Shown piece by piece: positions 22,311 through 34,772 of a stretch of DNA of 64,000 nt. Under the pieces are notes generated by a model. It was not told where the DNA came from. It saw only the letters and a list, made by a program, of their open reading frames with translations, and did no database searches. This stretch comes from Capra hircus. Lineage: Eukaryota; Chordata; Mammalia; Artiodactyla; Bovidae. A program made the translations under genes and the position numbers. The stretch spans positions 132,633,089-132,697,088 of the forward strand of contig NC_030808.1 of NCBI RefSeq assembly GCF_001704415.2, written 5' to 3'. Position 1 is the stretch's first letter, and each line of letters begins with the position of its first letter.

Positions 22311-22484
22311 CATGTAGTAAAAGGTTTCCATTATTTAAGAAAAGGGAAAATAACTATTTTTCTTCCTTTAAAATGAGGCAATTTGAGATGTCAAATGACT
22401 ACTGGACCAAATTGTGTGCCATACTAGTGAGTAATTTTTCCAAATCGTTCTGTTGTGAGGGTTTTAAATTGTTCCGTTACTTCA

Positions 22485-23620
22485 GTTCCGTTTAGTTGCT
22501 CGGTCATGTCTGACTCTCTGCAACCCCATAGACTACAGCATGCCAGGCCTCCCTGTCCATCACTAACTCTTGAAGTTTACTCATACTCATGTCCATTGAG
22601 TTGGTGATGCCATCCAGCCATCTCATCCTCTGTTATCCCCTTCTCCTCCTGTCTTCAATCTTTCCCAGCATCAGAGTCTTTTCCAGTGAGTCAGTTCTTT
22701 GCATGAGGTGGCCAAAGTATTGGGGAGTTTCAGCTTCAGCGTCAGTCCTTCCAATGAATATTCAGGACTGATTTCCTTTAGGATGGACTGGTTGGATCTC
22801 CTTGCTGTCCAAGGGACTCTCAAGCGTCTTCTCCAACATCACAGTTCAAAAACATCAGTTCTTTGGTGCTCAGCTTTCTTTTTAGTCCAGCTCTTACATC
22901 CATACATGACTACTGGAAAAACCATAGCCTTGACTAGATGGACCTTTGTTGGCAAAGTAATGTCTCTGCTTTTTAATATGCTGTCTAGGTTGGTCATTAT
23001 TTTTCTTCCCAGGAGCAAGCATCTTTTAATTTCATGGCTGCAGTCAATATCTGCAGTGATTTTGGAGCCCAAGAAAATAAAGTCTGTCACTGTTTTCACT
23101 GTTTCCCTGTCTGTTTGCCATGAAGAGATGGGACCAGATGCCATGATCTTAGTTTTCTGACTGTTGAGTTTTAAGCCAACTTTTCCACTCTCCTCTTTCA
23201 CTTTCATCAAGAGGCTCTTTAGTTCTTTGCTTTCTGCCATAAGGGTGGTGTCATCTGCCTATCTGAGGTTATTGATATTTCTCCTAACAATCTTGATTCC
23301 AGCTTGTGCTTCATCCAGCCCAGCATTTCTCATATTCTGCATATAAGTTAAATAAGTAGGATGACAATATACAGCTTTGACACACTCCTTTTCCCTGTTT
23401 GGAACCAGTCTGTTCCATGTCCAGTTGTCACTTTTGCTTCCTGACCTGCATACGGATTTCTCAAGAGGCAGGTCAGGTGGTCTGGTATTCCCATCTCTAA
23501 GAATTTTCCAGAGTTTGTTGTGCTCCACACAATCAAAGGCTTTGGCATCGTCAATAAAGCAGAAGTAGATATTTTTCTGGAACTCTCTTGCTTTTTCGAT
23601 GATCCAGTGGGTGTTGGATA
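22485..23620 (-). mobile_element. BovB (RTE) LINE, reverse oriented
   Basis: 1.1 kb of BovB in reverse orientation. The 3' tail complement (CAGTTCCGTTTAGTTGCTC) is at 22485, and reverse-transcriptase coding sequence occupies 22.7-23.5 kb in several - strand frames. The palm motif has lost an intact reading frame: the usual YADD coding region near 23250-23270 reads through a stop in the shared frame. 5' truncated near 23620; not functional. Confidence 0.92.
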
Positions 23621-23675
23621 TTCTACTACTTAGTCATGTGTTAATGTCTTATTTATTCTTAGTAATATTGTTTTT

Positions 23676-23910
23676 GGCCACCTCATGCGACGAGTTGACT
23701 CATTAGAAAAGACTCTGATGCTGGGAGGGATGAGGGGCAGGAGCAGAAGGGGATGACTGAGGATGAGATGGCTGGATGGCATCACGGACTCGATGGACGT
23801 GAGTCTGAGTGGACTCCGGGAGATGGTGATGGACAGGGAGGCCTGGTGTGCTGCGATTCATGGGGTCGCAAAGAGTCGGACACGACTGAGCAACTGAACT
23901 GAACTGAATA
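23676..23910 (+). mobile_element. BovB 3' end, sense oriented
   Basis: The last 235 bp of BovB, from CATGCGACGAGTTGACTCA to GAACTGAACTGAA. It lies 55 bp from the 5' end of the reverse BovB at 22485-23620. Both copies keep a 3' end, so these are two insertions rather than one inverted copy. Confidence 0.92.
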
Positions 23911-24175
23911 TTGTTTTAGTTTTTTTAGTTCTTTGTATATCTACTCAATGGACCATTGGTTAGGGACAAGAAACATTAAGAAAATTAAGTTGCTACTGAA
24001 ATACTAGGTAACAAGGAACACAAAAACACTGATGATTTTAAGTATCTGGCTCATGATTATTATTGCCCCTCTCTGTAAATTGTCTGTGTTCTGTTAATAT
24101 CCTGTATATTAACAGATATAGGTAATTATCCAAAAAGAAATATTAGCAAGAAAAAATAGTGATATATACGTGTAT

Positions 24176-24302
24176 ATATTCTCAGTTGCTTCAGTTGTGT
24201 CCGACTCTTTGCAACCCCATGGACTGTAGCCTGCCAGGCTCCTCTGTCCATGGGATTCTCCAGGCGAGAATACTGGAGTGGGTTGCCATTTCCTACTCCA
24301 GG
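24176..24302 (-). mobile_element. Bov-tA SINE, truncated
   Basis: Reverse copy TTCTCAGTTGCTTCAGTTG to GCCATTTCCTACTCCAGG, flanked by TA-rich ATATATA tracts on both sides; tRNA-like half missing. Confidence 0.88.
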
Positions 24303-24555
24303 ATATATATATATATTTGGCCTTTTATTTTTAGAGAATAAAGACTGTGCTTGCTGTGTTACTTGAAGTGTTTGTAAATACCAAACACTTTATCATTTAG
24401 TTAACAGAACACTAAAAGTTTTTCTAGTGAAAGATGAATTCCAAATACCAAGTCACATTTACAGTTTTGTCCTTGTATAATGTATTAAATTTTAGCCTAT
24501 TTTTTTTTAACATTTGTGAGTCTACAAACAAGTCATTTAAAAATAGATATTGGGG

Positions 24556-24672
24556 GGATGTCCCTGGCAGTCCAGTGATTAGGATGCTGTGCTTCTATTG
24601 GGCTTCCACTACAGGGTGCAGGTTGGGGAACTAAGAACCCACATGTTGTGTGGTATGGTCCAAAAATAAAAA
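24556..24672 (+). mobile_element. CHR-type tRNA SINE fragment
   Basis: Sense copy: GTCCCTGGCAGTCCAGTGAT to GTGTGGTATGGTCCAAAAAT with A-rich tail. It carries an internal short duplication (CTTCTATTGGGCTTCCACT). Confidence 0.8.
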
Positions 24673-25129
24673 AAGATACATTGCCAAAATGCATTTTCTT
24701 ACATAATTTAAATAAAGCAAGATGTAGTCTTTGTTAATGGGAAGTAAAATTTTGTATGCTTTATTAAAATGAACTCATAGTATAATCTTTGATAATACTC
24801 TGATTTTAAAATTTTCTTTTTTGAAACCATTTAATCACATTTCTTAACTGATTAGAAAATTGTCCAGGTTGAAAGATGGTATTAAGGCAAAAAAGGTAAA
24901 GTATCTTTAATCCTGGTTGTGGATCAGAATTTGTTAGGAAGCTTATTCAAAATACATATTCCTGGGCAGTCTTGGAGTCAATCTGGAGAAGGCCATATAC
25001 ATAATTCTAATATTAATCTCTGAATAAGAGTACTACTGTCTTTGAATTCTCCTTATGTGAGGTTTTATAGGTATACTTTAAAAAATATGTATGTGCCAAT
25101 AAATTTAATTAATGCCGAATTAAGCAAGG

Positions 25130-25350
25130 GCTTCCCTGGTGGCTCAGTGGTAAAGAATCCACCTGCCAATGCAGGAGACGCAGATGTGGGTTTGATTCTT
25201 GGATTGGGAAGATCCATTTCTTAGGGAAGGAAATGGCAACCCACTCCAGTATTCTTGTCAGGGAAATCCCATGGATTTCCAAGAGGAGCTTGGCAGGCTA
25301 CAGTCCATGGGGTCATAAAGAATTGGACGCGACTAAACAACAGTATTAAG
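25130..25350 (+). mobile_element. Bov-tA SINE
   Basis: Sense copy: GGGCTTCCCTGGTGGCTCAG head, GTGGGTTTGATTCTTGG, and the end AAGAATTGGACGCGACTAAA. Confidence 0.93.
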
Positions 25351-26524
25351 TGAGCAAGTTTCTTGACAGTTTTCAGTTTTAAGACACTACTGTAGATTTT
25401 GGGATACCTTTCCAGGAGGGTATTAAAGCAAACCTATTACTGCATTTTGGTATAATGAAACACCAGTTTGGGAAATTTGGATCTAGCTTTATATTGATTT
25501 ATTCAGTTAATGTTTGGTTGTTCAGCTATGAATCAACTGTGCCTGACTAGCCTGCTTTATCTTACTGCTAGTAATTTAATGAGAGATCATCATGGCTTTG
25601 CTAAAATATGAAAATAACAGAATATTACAGAAGTGCTCTGTTACCACAAAACACTCTATAAAAGTCTCCCCTACATAATTATAAGATAAATGGTGTCTGG
25701 CATTCTTTTAATTTCTTACTAGAATGTGAAATGAGGTATGACTTGAGTTTATGACTATGCTGTGGTTTATATATCATCCCTAAAATTTATGGTGTTTGGT
25801 CTTTTAGTTTATAATGGTAGTTGACTGGGGAAGCCTACTTACCTTGTATCAACTACTAACATCACCAAGAGTATCAGGAAATATTTTTCATAGTTTTACA
25901 TTGACTAAAGACATAAAAGTTAAAGAAGCTCTGAAGTTTAATTATTTAGATGTTCAGTAAACAGGTTAGCTTGAGTAACATTCATACTTTTAAAATTGCA
26001 GTATTTAACAGTTGATTTGCATTTTTCATTACTTAGCAGACTAGTTGTAATCCTTTTTTCCAAAACTGGAAACAGATTTTGTGTTGTTTTTTTTTTTAAC
26101 CACCCTCTCCCCACCGCCACTCCCCTGGTGTACATGATTAGCTGTCACTGGTCTGTCAGTAAATTAGTGCTTAGTTATTTAAAGTGATGTAATGAACTTT
26201 AAAATAATTACTTGATCAAGCAGCCAAAATACATCTGTCTGTGTCACTATTTTTAGTGATTGATGTATATCTATCATCATACTCCCTGATTTTAAGATGC
26301 ACCTTTTCTATCATACTGTGAAATTATGGATATTTGTGCTAGATATTTTAAAGAAAAGTTTATAGGTCTGTAAAATCTAGATGTTCAGGGGCTAATGGTG
26401 GTTTGGGACATAGCTGCTTGTATATTTAATTAATCAACTAATAATTTCCTTGAAATTTTAATTTGTTTGGGTTTGTTGACTTTTTGAGGCATGTATTTGC
26501 TTTTTTTTTTTAATTTGCTTTTTG

Positions 26525-26834
26525 CTGCTGCTGCTACTAAGTCACTTCAGTCGTGTTCGTCACTTCAGTCGTGTTCGTCACTTCAGTCGTGTTCGACTCT
26601 GTGCGACCCCATAGACAGCAGCCTACCAGGCTCCTCCGTCCCTGGGATTCTCCAGGCAAGAACACTGGAGTGGGTTGTCATTTCCTTCTCCAATGGATGA
26701 AAGTGAAAAGTGAAAGGGAAGTCACTCAGTCATGTCTGACTCTTAGCGACCCCATGGACTACGACCACCAGACTCCCCTGTCCATGGGATTGTCCAGGCA
26801 AGAGTACTGGAATGTGGTGCCATTGCCTTCTCTG
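26525..26834 (-). mobile_element. Bov-A2 SINE with triplicated 18-bp unit
   Basis: Reverse dimeric copy. Near its tail the 18-bp unit GTCACTTCAGTCGTGTTC is present three times in a row (26541-26594), where other copies have one. Flanked by AATTTGCTTTTT at 26512-26523 and from 26835, so the insertion point is clear; it abuts the left arm of the palindrome at 26847. Confidence 0.93.
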
Positions 26835-26846
26835 AATTTGCTTTTT

Positions 26847-27089
26847 AGTCAAAGAGAAATGAATGAGATTAGAGAACTCTCTTAAGACAGCTCCATTTTC
26901 GTCTTGATTAAGCAGCTTTTTAGTTTACTGCTAAAATAAATTTATGGAAAACTTTAAAGGAACATGTTTTAAGAACTGCTTAATCAAAAATTTAAAGAAG
27001 GAAAACAGACCTGGATAAGAAAGCTCTGCCAAAACGAAAATGGAGCTGTCTTAAGAGGGTTCTCTAATCTCATTCGTTTCTTTTTGATT
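26847..27089. repeat. 243-bp palindromic element (59-bp arms)
   Basis: Arms 26847-26905 and 27031-27089 are inverted copies matching at 54 of 59 positions. All five differences are transitions, four of which would form G-U pairs in sense RNA. The core shared words are ATGAGATTAGAGAA and CTCTTAAGACAGCTCCATTT. A second, inner inverted pair (GATTAAGCAG at 26906-26915 with CTGCTTAATC at 26976-26985) continues the symmetry after a 45-base one-sided insertion or deletion. No coding potential. Not recognised; a foldback DNA element or an old conserved hairpin repeat are possible. Confidence 0.85.
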
Positions 27090-27698
27090 TGTGCTTATTA
27101 TTCTTCATAGTAGCACTCAAGAATTTTGCCTAATGAAAAGATTTGTAAGAGGTTTAGACTTCAATGTATGTTTGAAAAAGGTATATTGGGCACCGGTTTT
27201 ATAAGACTAGTAACAAGTTTTAAAAACAATAGTTTAAATTGTCTAAAAATTAATTCATCTATGCTCATTTGCTAAGTGATACATAGGATCTTTTTATGGT
27301 ATTGTAATTTTTGTTCTTAGTTGAATCCAGATTATTATTCCCATGTGTTATGTATCTAGGAGATCTCTTAATGTTGCTTCAAAACATACTTTACATCTTT
27401 AATTTTGGGGTGTAATTTTGGTGCTGTAATTCAGTGATGTAGAAAGATCCAAGTATTCTTTATTAAGTGCACAGTGCTTGGCACAGAGCTGGGCCTTAGA
27501 AGTTACTGTTCAAGTGATTAAGGAAAGAGGAATGTTTTTTTAGTTGAAGATAGCCTAAACAATTAATTCTTCATTTGGAAGAGGTGAAGAATGGGGATAC
27601 TTAGATCAGTAGGTTGAATTATGCAAAGATTATTGACCTTTGATTGATTATGCAAAGGTTATTGACATCAGTAGGAGAAGTATATTTTCCTAGTCTTT

Positions 27699-28113
27699 TT
27701 TTTTTTTTTTTTCTCTTCAGCTGAGACAGTAAAAGAGATGATTTATTTTATACGTTACATCTAGCCACAACTAAGTACAGAACTAGTCCAGAATGTCTCA
27801 GGTCCAGGGCAAAGGACCCAAAGGGACTGCTTTGTTACGAGCAAGGTGGGTCTCTGAAAGATGCTCTAGGCGATTAGAATGGCCATAGTGTTCCAGATAC
27901 ATTGAGACAAGTTCTAGATAGTAGGCATGCAGTCTAGCAGTTTATATGAGTGTCCCTGGCCCATTGTTTCCCTTGTTTTTTGCTTCTGTGGGTGTACAAG
28001 TTCAATTGGCCTCTGCCTCATCTTTCTTTTGCGCTTTAGCCTGCACATTTCTTCTTCCTCCACTTAACTTGCATGGTGTGGAAGTTTCTCAGGATGATGC
28101 TAAGACTGAGAAC
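27699..28113 (-). pseudogene. RPL41 processed pseudogene
   Basis: A reverse-oriented retrocopy of the mRNA for ribosomal protein L41, the 25-residue, basic 60S subunit protein. The poly(A) tail is the T-run at 27696-27712; the 3' UTR wording (GACCCACCTTGCTC, GACATTCTGGACTA and AATAAATCATCTCTT when read on the - strand) matches RPL41. The start codon survives at 28072-28074 and the first codons read MQVKWRKKK, then a one-base loss shifts the frame to an early TAA; a further in-frame three-base loss lies downstream. Direct repeats around AGTCTTT (near 27691-27698 and 28119-28126) fit a target duplication. It has no introns and cannot make L41. Confidence 0.9.
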
Positions 28114-30129
28114 TCTCCGAGTCTTTATATGTGCCTTGATACTGCTGTTGGAGATTGAATCTAGGCTGAATGGATGTAACTCAAAAGTCAGCATAGTTAT
28201 TCTCACACCACAGGAAGAATAGGGTGTTTGTATATACTGGGGTCCATTAGCATCAATTTAATGCTACTACTAGCTTTACTTTTATAGATGAATTATAATA
28301 CTTAAGAAAGTGACATTGCTTATAAAACCCAGCTCATCCTAATCATAAGAGTTTAATATGTACATATTTACTTATTTTATATACTTAGTGTTATGTACCT
28401 AGAACATTTAATATGTATACACATAGTCTTTAGTTAAGATTTCTCATGCTATAAATTCATAGACTGATATGTAGTCTGGGGTTTTTGTGTTGGGCTGTCT
28501 TCACAGAGGAGATAATACAATGCTTTATATTATCATGTATGTTCACTTAAAGCATTTAAGATTAACTTTAAAAATAGAGCTTGGTGTATAAGAGAATCCA
28601 GGCAGGACTCTTGTAGCTCCAGTTTCTATGCAGTAAAGATTTCCTCACCCTCACAAAACTATTACTGGTCATCCATTCTCCTCTTTGTTTCACTCTTCCT
28701 GCCTCTTTCACTGTTCTTACTGCCACTACCCGTTCCTGTCTTGTATCTCATTCCCTCAAAAGGTTTTATATCTTGTGGTTGTTGATTCTGCTATGGCCCA
28801 ATTTCAGTAATTACTCTTTTTGATAAGTGAAAACAAAAATTGTCTCGGTGGATGCCATGGATTTAATAGCAGGTGTATGGATGCTACCTGTTAAGTAGAA
28901 AGAATACTAAGATTGGGAATCAATAGACTAAGCTTCTATTTCTCTTTGCTAGTAACTAGCTATGTAATTGTATAGAAGTCCATCTTGGTTAAAATGAGAC
29001 TGTGGAACAAGTTGATTTCCAAGGTCATTTCCAACTCTAATGTGCTTTTTATGATTCATTCATTGAACATTTATTAGGTGCTGGCTTATGTGCCAATACT
29101 GGCTTAAAGATACAGAGATAAATAAGTTTCTGGCCTTGAGTAAGTGAGACCTAGTGAATGGTGACAGTATAATGTGATAAGTGCTATATAATAGGATGTG
29201 CAAACTCCTTTTTGAATAAAAAGGGGCAGCAATTAAGGAAAGCTTCCTCTTGGAGGTCATAATCGAGTCATTTCTTAAAGAGTAAACAGTTTACCATGCA
29301 AGGAATGAAGAAGGTCTTTATAGGAACAGCAAATCACAGAGGAATGAGTAAGCAAGCATTGCTTGTTTTGAAATGGCCAGGTGAGAATAGAGTATGGAGT
29401 TTGTGGAGAAAGCTTAATGGTACAAAATTTTTTGGAAAAGGTGAGTAGGGGCTAGATTCTGAAAGGCCATATGTCATTCCAAAGACTTTGGGTTTTAAAG
29501 GTTGCTTGAAGGTGTTTTTAGTTGTTCCTTTGTAAAGTATTTTTGTAAAGGAGAAAGATCATCAGATTTGTGTTTTAGAAACATCACTTGCTGGTAGTAT
29601 GAAAAATGGACTGATGGAAGCAGGTGAAGTTAAGTCAGGAAGATATGCTATAGAGAACCCTTGCAGTATTCAGGATGAGAAATGATGAAGGTCCAACTAA
29701 GGCAGTATATTATTTGGAGTGGGTGTGGGTAGGATGGGCAGTGGGGAGAGAGGGAGAATATTTAAATATGTAAAGCTGGTAAGTTTGAAATCATGAAAAA
29801 ATTGGGGCAAGTGAAAATATGCAAGCTTTCATTGAGTTTTATTTTGAAACTTTTATAGAAAATTTCATTATACAAAATAGAACTCTAATATCTCTATCCT
29901 TTGAACAGTGGTATTCAAATGTAAAACTTCTGATACACTATAGATCTTGCCGTAGAATCTTAGCATCATTGGAGGATCAATTTTGGATCAATTTTGGAGT
30001 TAGATCTTAGATATTTAGTCACTCTATAACTTTAAGAAATGGGCTAGTCATTTTTAAAGGCAGAAATCATAAAATTTTTTTAAACTCAAAATTCATCAGA
30101 TTGGGACAGCTAAAATTACTAATTGTAGT

Positions 30130-30490
30130 GGTTGTCATGTATACACTATACAAATCCCCACTTTAAGACTGAAGGATTTCATTTTCTTAGTTACTGGGAG
30201 TGTTACTGGAGTTGTCAGACCTCCCTGGGAATTGCTGCTGGCTGAAGAGAGACACTCACCCACACTCACCTTCCCTTCCTTGGAGTATCTTGCATCCAAA
30301 GACAGTATCTTGCCAGGACAACCTCGAAGAGCCATCTCAGCTTGAGAGCTGTGGGGTCTGTCTGAGGCCTTTGCTGTGATAGATCCTGGCCTAATTTGTT
30401 CTTCTGCCCTTTCCTTCCTTGCCTGATAAAGTTTCCACACTCTAACGTCTCACCCAAGAGTTTGAGTGTCTAGGAACTTGATTTCCAACA
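30130..30490. other. Unassigned intronic stretch, old repeat suspected
   Basis: More GC-rich than its surroundings, with a 101-codon - strand ORF (30135-30440) of no recognisable family. The pattern GATCCTGGCCTAATTTG looks like an old interspersed repeat, but I cannot name it. Confidence 0.35.
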
Positions 30491-30603
30491 CTGATGAAGT
30501 TTGAAGGATTAAACATCTGTCGGTTTTTCATGTTTATGAGAAATATTCAGGTAAATGTTGTCACCTAATAATGTAACGAAAGGATGGAAAAAAATTATTA
30601 ATT

Positions 30604-30800
30604 TGTGTGTGTGTGTTAGTTGCTCAGTTGTGTCCAACTCTTTGTGACCCCATGGACTATAGCCTGCCAGGCTCCTCTGTTTGTAGAATTCTCCAGGCAA
30701 GAATACTGGAGTGGGTTGCCATTCCCTTTCCAGAGGATCTTCCCAACCCAGGAATTGAACATGGCATTGCAGGCAGATTCTTTACCATCTGAGCCACAGG
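30604..30800 (-). mobile_element. Bov-tA SINE
   Basis: Reverse copy starting in a (GT)n tract, AGTTGCTCAGTTGTGTCC to GAGCCACAGG; flanked by ATTATTAATT- and ATTCATTATTA-type duplications at about 30594 and 30810. A deletion removes part of the tRNA-like region (GAATTGAACATGGCATTG). Confidence 0.9.
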
Positions 30801-32807
30801 AAAAAAAAATTCATTATTAGAACATGTTTTGGGATGGAACAAAAAGGAAAGTAACTTTTATAGTATGGTACACTTTTACCAATGGTATTCTGAAGTGAAT
30901 TAATTACCAATGGGTTTTTTCAAACTTCGTATCACTTATGAATTTAGAAGAGTTTGCCAAGACTGATCATACCTTGCTTGCTTATACTAAGGAGTTGTGC
31001 CTATTCCTTGTACAGAGAAAGGGGCAAGCTGATTTGAGACCTAGTTGTATAGTTTGCTATATTTATTTTGGTGCTGTGGGCCTTTTTCTCAAACTTAGGC
31101 TGATTTGTTACTCTTGATGCTGGCAGTGGTTCTTGGTAGAGGTAGGGCATGGCAACAGATCTTAGCTTTGGTATATTAATATTGCAAAAGTAGTGATTTG
31201 AATGATCTATGTTAAATCTGTTTAATAAAAGGAACATTTTATGACTACCTCAAAAGCCATAAATATGTTTACTGAGAAAATACAACTTCTGAAATTTTTT
31301 TTTAATGCCAGAATTAAAGCCCTCTTCTAGGTTTTTAAAATGTTTTCCCTTAAGTTAAACCTAAATTTGGTTTACATTTTATTTATTACATTTATTCAAA
31401 TAATTAATTTTGTTAGATGTGGTAATAACATTCTAATTACTTAAGGAAATGTACTTTGTAGTGATTTATACTGTTACATAGAGATGAGGCTTGCTGAAAT
31501 TTGCTTTGAAATACTTAAAGATCAAAAGATGTAGATGAACCAAATGTGGTATAATCTAGATAATTATTGAATCTGTGTGATAGGTATTTGAAGGCCAATT
31601 TTACTACTCTCTGCCTTTGGAACTACTATAATAAAGAGTTTCACAAATTTAAAAGCATTAAAAAATTCTGGTATTGAATATCTTAGTAAATTACCTGCCA
31701 ATAGTTATGTATTCTCAGAAATTCCCAGAAGGGCTATTATGGTAATCTAAAACAAAATCTTAAGTCTCAGATTGCAAATATCTTACTTGAGGATGGGAAA
31801 AGTTAAGGAGAGGGAGAGTAAAAAAGGAATTAGTTACTTTCATTACCGTGAGGAGTAAAAATGAAATTTAATCTTTATCATTTTTAGGGCCAGTGTAGCA
31901 TCATTTAGTATTAGGGCACATGATATCATTTAGTTACAGGACAACTTACATTATGTAAAGGAACGTAATTCCTATGATATATTGCTGATGAGAATTCAGG
32001 TCAGTGCAGTGAGAAAACCTTTTGTCATGAACAATCAATTTTTAAGATCTGAAGATGTGTATTTTTGAGCAAGTCTTTTTGTGCATGAGTATGAAACTGG
32101 ATGTAAGCTAAGCAAGTTAAACCTCTTCCCAAATACTTCCCAGTTTTTATGGTACAGTCTACCAGTAAGTGACACACTTCCTCTTAATGCAAATTGCCCC
32201 TCCATTTTACTTTCTAGGGCAAGATGTATTTTTACCATTTAAAAAGTGTTATTTGATATTTCTTAATTTTGCAGGGAGGAGTTTCCTTAGGGATATATAG
32301 TAAGTATATGGTTAACATTTGGTTCTAGGAAGCCCTTGAACTTTTTCTTCCTTCCTTGTAACATTGGAGCTGCCTTCCTTGTAAAGTGTAAAGAGAACCC
32401 TCTGGGAAGCTTTTGAGTATTAGGATACTTAACTGAGTGTGTGAAAGAAGTTTGCCAATAGGCATCTTCAGTAGTAGATTCAAATTTCAAATATCTTCGT
32501 TGAGGAATGGTTGGGCAATCCAACAGGTAATACGTGTCTACATGGCGGAAGTTCTTAAGAACTCAGTGGTGGTAGAATTATGAATTAATAAAGGATAGTT
32601 TTTGTGTTTTCTAGCCCGTTTTAAGTTCTCAGGATTAGGCATAGTCTAAAACCTCATCAAAGAACACAAACGATGTGTAGAGGGTAAGTCCTTTAAAGGT
32701 GATGGGTAACTCATGATTAACATGACTGGTGAAAAGAAAATCGATGATGGAATGAGGGCAAGAGATAATCCTTTCTTTTCACTTAGCTTGTACCATTTGC
32801 AAATCAT

Positions 32808-33010
32808 TGTTGAGTTGCTAAGTTGTGTCCGACTCTTGTGACCTCATAGACTGTAGCATGCAGGCTTCTCTGTCCATGGATTTTTCAGGCAGGAATACTG
32901 AAGTGGGTTGCCATTTCCTTTTCCACGGGATCATTCCAACCCAGGGATTGAACCTGCATCTCCTGCATTAGCAGGTGGATTCTTTACCTCTGACCCACCA
33001 GGGGAGCCCT
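32808..33010 (-). mobile_element. Bov-tA SINE
   Basis: Reverse copy: GTTGAGTTGCTAAGTTGTG to GACCCACCAGGGGAGCCC. Confidence 0.9.
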
Positions 33011-33169
33011 TAAAATGATACTCAAATTATGTCATTCTTCATTAGTTATATTATTCCTATAAAGTGAAACTTCTCATCTATGGTTTGGTTATTTAGTGTT
33101 TTAGCACGTATTTAGGTAAGTCAGGATAAACACTTGCTTCTTGCTGTTTGTTGTTACTGTTGTTTAACC

Positions 33170-33264
33170 CCCTTCTCTAGGGGATCTTCCCGACTCAGGG
33201 ATCGAACCTGAGTCTCCTGTATTGCAGACGGATTCTTGTACTGTGGAGCCGCTGGGGAAGCTCT
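33170..33264 (-). mobile_element. Bov-tA SINE, head fragment
   Basis: Only the tRNA-derived part remains: CTAGGGGATCTTCCCGACTC to GAGCCGCTGGGGAAGCT. Confidence 0.87.
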
Positions 33265-34108
33265 TTGTTTTTATTTACCAGTTTCCAAACTTAATGAGCA
33301 GGTTCACTAGCATCCTGAAACTGATTTTCTCCCTTTTTAAAAAAATGAACTCTAGAGATTTGAACTTTTTTAGGTGTGCTTTTATATTCCATTGCATTTA
33401 TGCATGCTCAGATTTTCTCGTCTTTGGTCACTGGAAGTCTGTTCGGGTTTGCTCCTGAGTCTCTTTAAACATTATCCTGATCTTTGATAGTTTCCTTTTG
33501 AAATTCCTAGCATAAGGTAATCAAAATTTACCTCTTCTAATTTATGTCACAGATTTAGAAGCCAACATTTGCCCTGATCCCTTTGAACAGAAAGTTGTTT
33601 TTCAGCATCATTAGTTCATTGCTGCTGTGGTTGGTTCCTCTTTCCATGCCTTTTCAGTGTATAGTGCTAGGAAATATGTATGTCTGAGATAAAAACTTAA
33701 GTTCATATTGATAAATCCAATTGAAATTCAGGACTACCGAATTTTTAATTTTAACTTTCATATCTTACGACATTTTCCTCCTTCTTACTAAAAAAATCAG
33801 GATTTTCAAGGACGTCAACATTTACTTTATCCCACAATTAGACACTATCATTTTATGGTAACTATCAACACTACCAGCAACAAATATAATTTCTGAAAAC
33901 AAAACAAGGATATAAGGATTAGAGTCAATTTTCTGTTTTAAAGTTTAATATTTGAAATGGTTAACTGAAATGGTTATACCATCAATTTGATAAATTACAG
34001 TTACTTGTTTTGCTTTTGATTTATAAGAGTTTCCTTTAAATTTATATAATTATGTAAAATATTTACATGATTTGCAAGTTAAAAGTTACAAAACAGTTTA
34101 AACCCAGA

Positions 34109-34165
34109 ATGCTGCTGCTGCTAAGTCACTTCAGCAGGCTCCCCCGTAGACTAGTGCTATCCCAG
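34109..34165 (-). mobile_element. Bov-A2 tail fragment
   Basis: GCTGCTGCTGCTAAGTCACT joined directly to CAGGCTCCCCCGTAGACTAG; most of the monomer is deleted between them. Confidence 0.65.
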
Positions 34166-34554
34166 GTCATTTCACTTTGTTCAGTCTCCCCTTCTCAAGA
34201 GGGTAACATATTTTATTTTTTACCTTTACGCTTTATCCTTTTACGTGTGTACACATCTCTCTCTATTCATATTTTCTATACTTTTCCTTAGATTAAGTCA
34301 AGGGTACCTTAAAGGATTCCTGCATTGGATGGAAAGCAGGTTGAACTCTGTAACTACAGAGGCCTTGCCTTAAGGTGTTTTTATTTATTTTTTAAAGTGC
34401 TGTTGCAGTCATCACCACGAAATGATGTTAGAACATTTTAATCACCCCAAAAGTTCCATTGAGCCTACTTAAAATTAACTTCTGCTTCTGCCCCTAGACC
34501 CGGGCAACCACTATTTCTGCTTTCCTGTCATTTCTAGACATTTTATATAATTGT

Positions 34555-34772
34555 TGTGCTTAGTTGCTCAGTCATGTCTGACTCTTTGCAACCCTTTGGA
34601 CTGTAGCCCGCCAGGCTCCTCTGTCTGTGGGGTTTTCCAGGCACGAATACTGGAGTGGGTTACTATTTCCTTCTCCAGGGGAATCTTCCTGACCCGGGGA
34701 TCGAAGCAGCATCTCTTGTGTCTCCTGCATTGCAGGCAGATTCTTTACCTTCTGAGCCATCAGGGGAGCCCT
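34555..34772 (-). mobile_element. Bov-tA SINE
   Basis: Reverse copy: GTGCTTAGTTGCTCAGTCAT to GAGCCATCAGGGGAGCCC. Confidence 0.92.

Noticed and set aside
22699..23160. 153-codon + strand ORF
   Set aside because: It is the antisense of BovB reverse-transcriptase sequence, not a gene.
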